This document shows, piece after piece, positions 61,192 through 64,000 of a stretch of 64,000 nt of DNA (within the stretch, counting starts at the first letter, position 1; the number at the start of each line of letters is the position of its first letter). Both the position numbers and the translations under genes were made by a program. This DNA comes from Paenibacillus tyrphae (GTDB taxonomy: Bacteria > Bacillota > Bacilli > Paenibacillales > NBRC-103111): assembly GCF_024158745.1 (NCBI RefSeq), contig NZ_JAMZAW010000033.1, positions 1 to 64,000 on the forward strand, given 5' to 3'. The notes under the pieces are model-generated. The model searched no databases and was not told the origin of the DNA. It worked only from the letters and a program-made list of their open reading frames with translations.

Positions 61192-63909
61192 ATGAAAAAC
61201 AAAAGAATGGTTAGCCTTGTTCTGATATTAGCGTTAATAGCAACGATGCTGCCGACCGCCATGGTGTTTGGGGAAAGCACGCCGGATATCGCAGGAGCAC
61301 GCGCGGATACGGAAGCGCCCACAGCACCGACGGGCCTCAGAGCCGGGGAAATTACCGATACGGCCGTCGTTCTGAACTGGCTTGCCTCCAAAGATAATGA
61401 AGGCGTGATGCAGTATGAGATCAGCTATGGGACGAAGACAATACTGACCGAGAACACGAATGTGACGATTCCGGATTTGCTGCCGGATACCCCCTATGCG
61501 TTTCAGGTCAAAGCCAGAGATGCGGCCGGCAACCTGTCGGAGGCGGCTTCGTTAAACCTGGCGACCAAGCGCAGCCAGAACGATCATGCCAAGTCGGATT
61601 GGCAGGAATTGCAGAGTCTCGCTCCTTCCCGCATGACAGGCGTTTATACCAAATTGCCCGGCGGTTTTAAAGGGTATGCGGACGGTCCGCTGCTGGGAAA
61701 TGGCGATATCGGCACCGTGTCGGGCGGTACGGCCGATTCGCAGACGATTTATATCGATAAAAACGATTTTTGGATGAAAAGCAGCAAATTGGCAGTCGGC
61801 GGAGTGACGATAACCAATAAAGCGCACGACACGAGTTCCGCCCCGTCCTATCGTTATGAGCAGGATATGTTGAATGCGGAAGTAAGAGCGGACGTGACCT
61901 TGAAAAATGTCCAGCTCAAAATGAAAACGTGGGTCGATGCGAACAGCAATTTGGTAATAACCGAACTTCGGACGCAAGCCGCCGTACCCGTTCCGTTAAC
62001 GGTTGACGTATGGGTTCCGGAAGCGGCCGACAAGCCGTTTAAGTCGGGGACGGATGCCGCCCGCGGCGTGTTATGGGCCGCTCGCGAAAGCTCCGCGAAC
62101 CAAGCGCCGAAGGAGTGGATGTCCAGAACGGTATTGGCCACGCGACTGCTCGGAGCGCCGCTTACGGACTTCCGTTCGTCCGGCGGCAGGGCACAAGCCG
62201 AATTTATTATGCAGCCGAATACGACCGTAACGCTTGTCACGCAAGTTAGCGGCGGGGGCGGGGAAAACCCGGACGTTCCCGAAGCGGCGAGCTATTTGAA
62301 ATTAGCTCAATCCAGGGTCATGGGAGCGACACCGGCAGCGATTGCCGCGCAGCATGAAGCGCACCTGGCATGGTGGAAAAACTTCTGGCTCAAGTCGTAT
62401 GTGGTTACGAACGACGAGTGGTTCGATAAATATTATTTCGGAGCTTTGTATGCGCTGGCAGCGAGCAACCGGACGGGCAAAGCAGCCCCGGGCATTTTTG
62501 GCAGCTGGGTTACGAACGATTCGCCGGGGTGGGGGGCGCGGTACTTTTTGAACTATAACTTCGAGAACCCGTACTGGGGCGTGTTTTCCAGCAACCGGCC
62601 CGAGCTGGCGGACGCCTATTTCGATCAGGTGCTGGGCTATGTGCCTTACGGCATCAACCGCACGCATGAAGCGGGATACCGCGGCTTCTCGACAACCCGG
62701 TCGTTAGCGAGGCCGTACGGCCCGGCGACGATCGGATGGGACCCGACCCGTATTCCGGTTAGTCCGGTCGCTCCTGTGAAAACCAGATCCAAACTGAACG
62801 ACCAATTGATGCTGGGAGCGTATTTGGCTACAAACTTTATCAACCATTATACGTACACGAAAGATAAGGAGTTTTTGCGAAACAAGGCTTATCCGTACCT
62901 CCTCTCGCTTGCCGATTTCTGGGAAGATTACTTGGTGGTGGAGAACGGCAAATATGTCATCAAGGACAGCGCGCCGCGTGAGGCAAACGAGCACGACGAC
63001 AACTCCATTCTGGACATCGCCATGGTCAAATTTTTGATGAAGGGGCTTATTACGGCAAGCCGGGATTTGGATGTCGATGCCGCCCGGCGTGCCAAGTGGC
63101 AGGATATTATCGACAAATTAGCCGCTTATCCTACGTTCGTATACTCCGTAACCGGAAAAGAAGTGTTCAAAGAGTCCGATTCTTATATCGACAGCAAGAC
63201 CGGTAAACGGATTGTCAATCCGGGACGACCGTTTATCGGGGGGACGAATGTGAAGGGGCCTTGGCATGCCGTGATGACGGGCTTGTTCTGGCCAAGCGAT
63301 GAGATTAATTTGAGCACGACTTCGCGTTTGAAGCAGATCGCGCTGAATACGATTGAGGCATACGGTTCCTGGGAACAGACGAATTCGTTCGCCATGCAAT
63401 TTCCGGCGGCGGTGCGGATCGGCTACGATGTGGACGAAGTATTGTCCAATTTCAAAAAAATCATCAGCTCCAGCAATAGCAGCTCCTTGCTGATGCGCAA
63501 CAACCTGACGGTCTACCAAAAAGGCGGCGGCATCGAGACATCCGGCAGCGTGGAAACCATTAACGCCTTAATGCTGCAAAGCTATTTCGACGAGAGCAGA
63601 GGAAAAGACGTGATCCATCTGTTCCCCATGCTGCCGAAAAATAAGTATCCGGAGGCGCATTTCAGACAACTGCGGGCCAGAGGAGCATTCGTGGTATCGA
63701 GCGCACTTCATGGAGGAGCGATCGCTGACGTGAGACTGACCAGCGAAAAGGGCGGTACCGTCCATATCGTGAACCCGTTCGGCGCCGGTCAAGTTCAGGT
63801 GGTGAAAATAGACGGTACGAGCGAGGTTCCCGTTAGGGTTGACCAGGCTCAGGGACTGATTACGTTCCAAACCGAAGCGAGTGCGACTTACAAGCTGCGT
63901 GCGAATTAA
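61192..63909 (+). CDS. Secreted GH95-like glycosidase (alpha-L-fucosidase type) with FN3
   Basis: A 905-residue extracellular enzyme with a signal peptide to about residue 27 and an FN3 domain at about 40-125 (APTAPTGLRAGEITDTAVVLNW). The fucosidase-like beta domain then has PLLGNGDIGTVSGGT. The six-hairpin catalytic barrel contains YFLNYNFENPYWGVFSSNRP, equivalent to the catalytic Asn-x-Asn region of GH95, and REANEHDDNSILDIAMVK with acidic catalytic candidates. The C-terminal beta domain is at about 790-905. There is no anchor, unlike the GH8 protein. GH95 enzymes remove alpha-1,2-fucose or L-galactose, and the neighbouring importer could take up the product. Confidence 0.8.
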   Translation: MKNKRMVSLVLILALIATMLPTAMVFGESTPDIAGARADTEAPTAPTGLRAGEITDTAVVLNWLASKDNEGVMQYEISYGTKTILTENTNVTIPDLLPDTPYAFQVKARDAAGNLSEAASLNLATKRSQNDHAKSDWQELQSLAPSRMTGVYTKLPGGFKGYADGPLLGNGDIGTVSGGTADSQTIYIDKNDFWMKSSKLAVGGVTITNKAHDTSSAPSYRYEQDMLNAEVRADVTLKNVQLKMKTWVDANSNLVITELRTQAAVPVPLTVDVWVPEAADKPFKSGTDAARGVLWAARESSANQAPKEWMSRTVLATRLLGAPLTDFRSSGGRAQAEFIMQPNTTVTLVTQVSGGGGENPDVPEAASYLKLAQSRVMGATPAAIAAQHEAHLAWWKNFWLKSYVVTNDEWFDKYYFGALYALAASNRTGKAAPGIFGSWVTNDSPGWGARYFLNYNFENPYWGVFSSNRPELADAYFDQVLGYVPYGINRTHEAGYRGFSTTRSLARPYGPATIGWDPTRIPVSPVAPVKTRSKLNDQLMLGAYLATNFINHYTYTKDKEFLRNKAYPYLLSLADFWEDYLVVENGKYVIKDSAPREANEHDDNSILDIAMVKFLMKGLITASRDLDVDAARRAKWQDIIDKLAAYPTFVYSVTGKEVFKESDSYIDSKTGKRIVNPGRPFIGGTNVKGPWHAVMTGLFWPSDEINLSTTSRLKQIALNTIEAYGSWEQTNSFAMQFPAAVRIGYDVDEVLSNFKKIISSSNSSSLLMRNNLTVYQKGGGIETSGSVETINALMLQSYFDESRGKDVIHLFPMLPKNKYPEAHFRQLRARGAFVVSSALHGGAIADVRLTSEKGGTVHIVNPFGAGQVQVVKIDGTSEVPVRVDQAQGLITFQTEASATYKLRAN

Positions 63910-63920
63910 AGGAATGAGCG

Positions 63921-63942
63921 AGCCCCCTTCGAGGGGGTTTGC
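63921..63942 (+). terminator. Rho-independent terminator
   Basis: CCCCCT-TCG-AGGGGG hairpin followed by a short TTT. It ends the sugar importer/fucosidase operon. Confidence 0.65.
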
Positions 63943-63971
63943 GAGTGTTAAGAAAGTGGTCAATTGAGATA

Positions 63972-64000
63972 ATAGAGGTTACGAGGGGGTGGGGTATCCA
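63972..64000 (-). repeat. Dispersed repeat copy C (cut by window end)
   Basis: On the minus strand it reads GATACCCCACCCCCTCGTA and then ACCTCTATT, as in copy B apart from one missing base. It continues past the window edge. Confidence 0.8.

Noticed and set aside
41682-64000. GATACCCCACC repeats as a CRISPR array
   Set aside because: Copies are kilobases apart or inverted, with no regular spacers and no cas genes.
1-64000. tRNA or rRNA genes
   Set aside because: No tRNA cloverleaf signatures (GGTTCGAATCC-type T arm) or rRNA segments were noticed in intergenic DNA.

Overview
The window looks like chromosomal DNA from a Paenibacillus-like Gram-positive soil bacterium. Evidence: strong GGAGG ribosome binding sites with many TTG and GTG starts, lipoproteins with clean lipoboxes, SLH-anchored surface enzymes, LytS/AraC two-component systems beside sugar ABC transporters, ECF sigma/DUF4179 pairs, and Fur boxes of the Bacillus type. 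Family assignments come from motif recognition in the translated sequence; no database search was run.

Layout. 0-1.3 kb: an AT-rich metalloprotease gene with a contractile-injection-like N-terminal motif, probably frameshifted. 1.3-6.5 kb: an unusual operon of a solute-binding lipoprotein, a low-complexity Ser/Lys/Ala lipoprotein, two sugar-type permeases and an HlyD-like adaptor, with no ATPase and a duplicated promoter. 6.5-9.8 kb: a chemoreceptor whose leader carries a c-di-GMP-I riboswitch plus terminator, then an orphan BMP-family binding protein. 9.9-14.8 kb: a SUKH/HEAT-like protein, a TPR protein, and an ECF sigma/anti-sigma pair. 14.8-24.4 kb: GNAT, two TetR regulators with visible operators around a VOC protein, a Fur-controlled siderophore-binding lipoprotein, luxS, an SRPBCC protein, a SUKH protein, an AlgJ/AlgI-like acyltransferase pair and a YetF-like membrane protein.

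24.5-37 kb: a GH129-like glycosidase lipoprotein with an OmpR/HK pair, an ABC-2 exporter with a MalT-like regulator, a VOC protein, a kinase-like phosphotransferase and a pseudogene with three lesions. 37-40.1 kb: a quinone-oxidoreductase-like dehydrogenase and a molybdopterin oxidoreductase. 40.2-48.6 kb: an iron module with a Fur box, a PchR/YbtA-like AraC regulator, a second Fur-like site, an ECF-type importer (S, T and fused A) and two YbtP/YbtQ-like half-transporters. Copies of a dispersed repeat border its transport genes.

48.6-55.2 kb: one very large S-layer protein carrying both a purple-acid-phosphatase-like domain and a GH8 glycosidase. 55.2-63.9 kb: a glycan-use locus with a LytS/AraC two-component system, a sugar ABC importer without ATPase, and a secreted GH95-like alpha-fucosidase. 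The window ends inside another copy of the repeat.

The strongest items for follow-up are the riboswitch-controlled chemoreceptor, the ATPase-less ABC/HlyD operon with twin promoters, the GH8-phosphatase fusion, and the repeat-bounded iron module.
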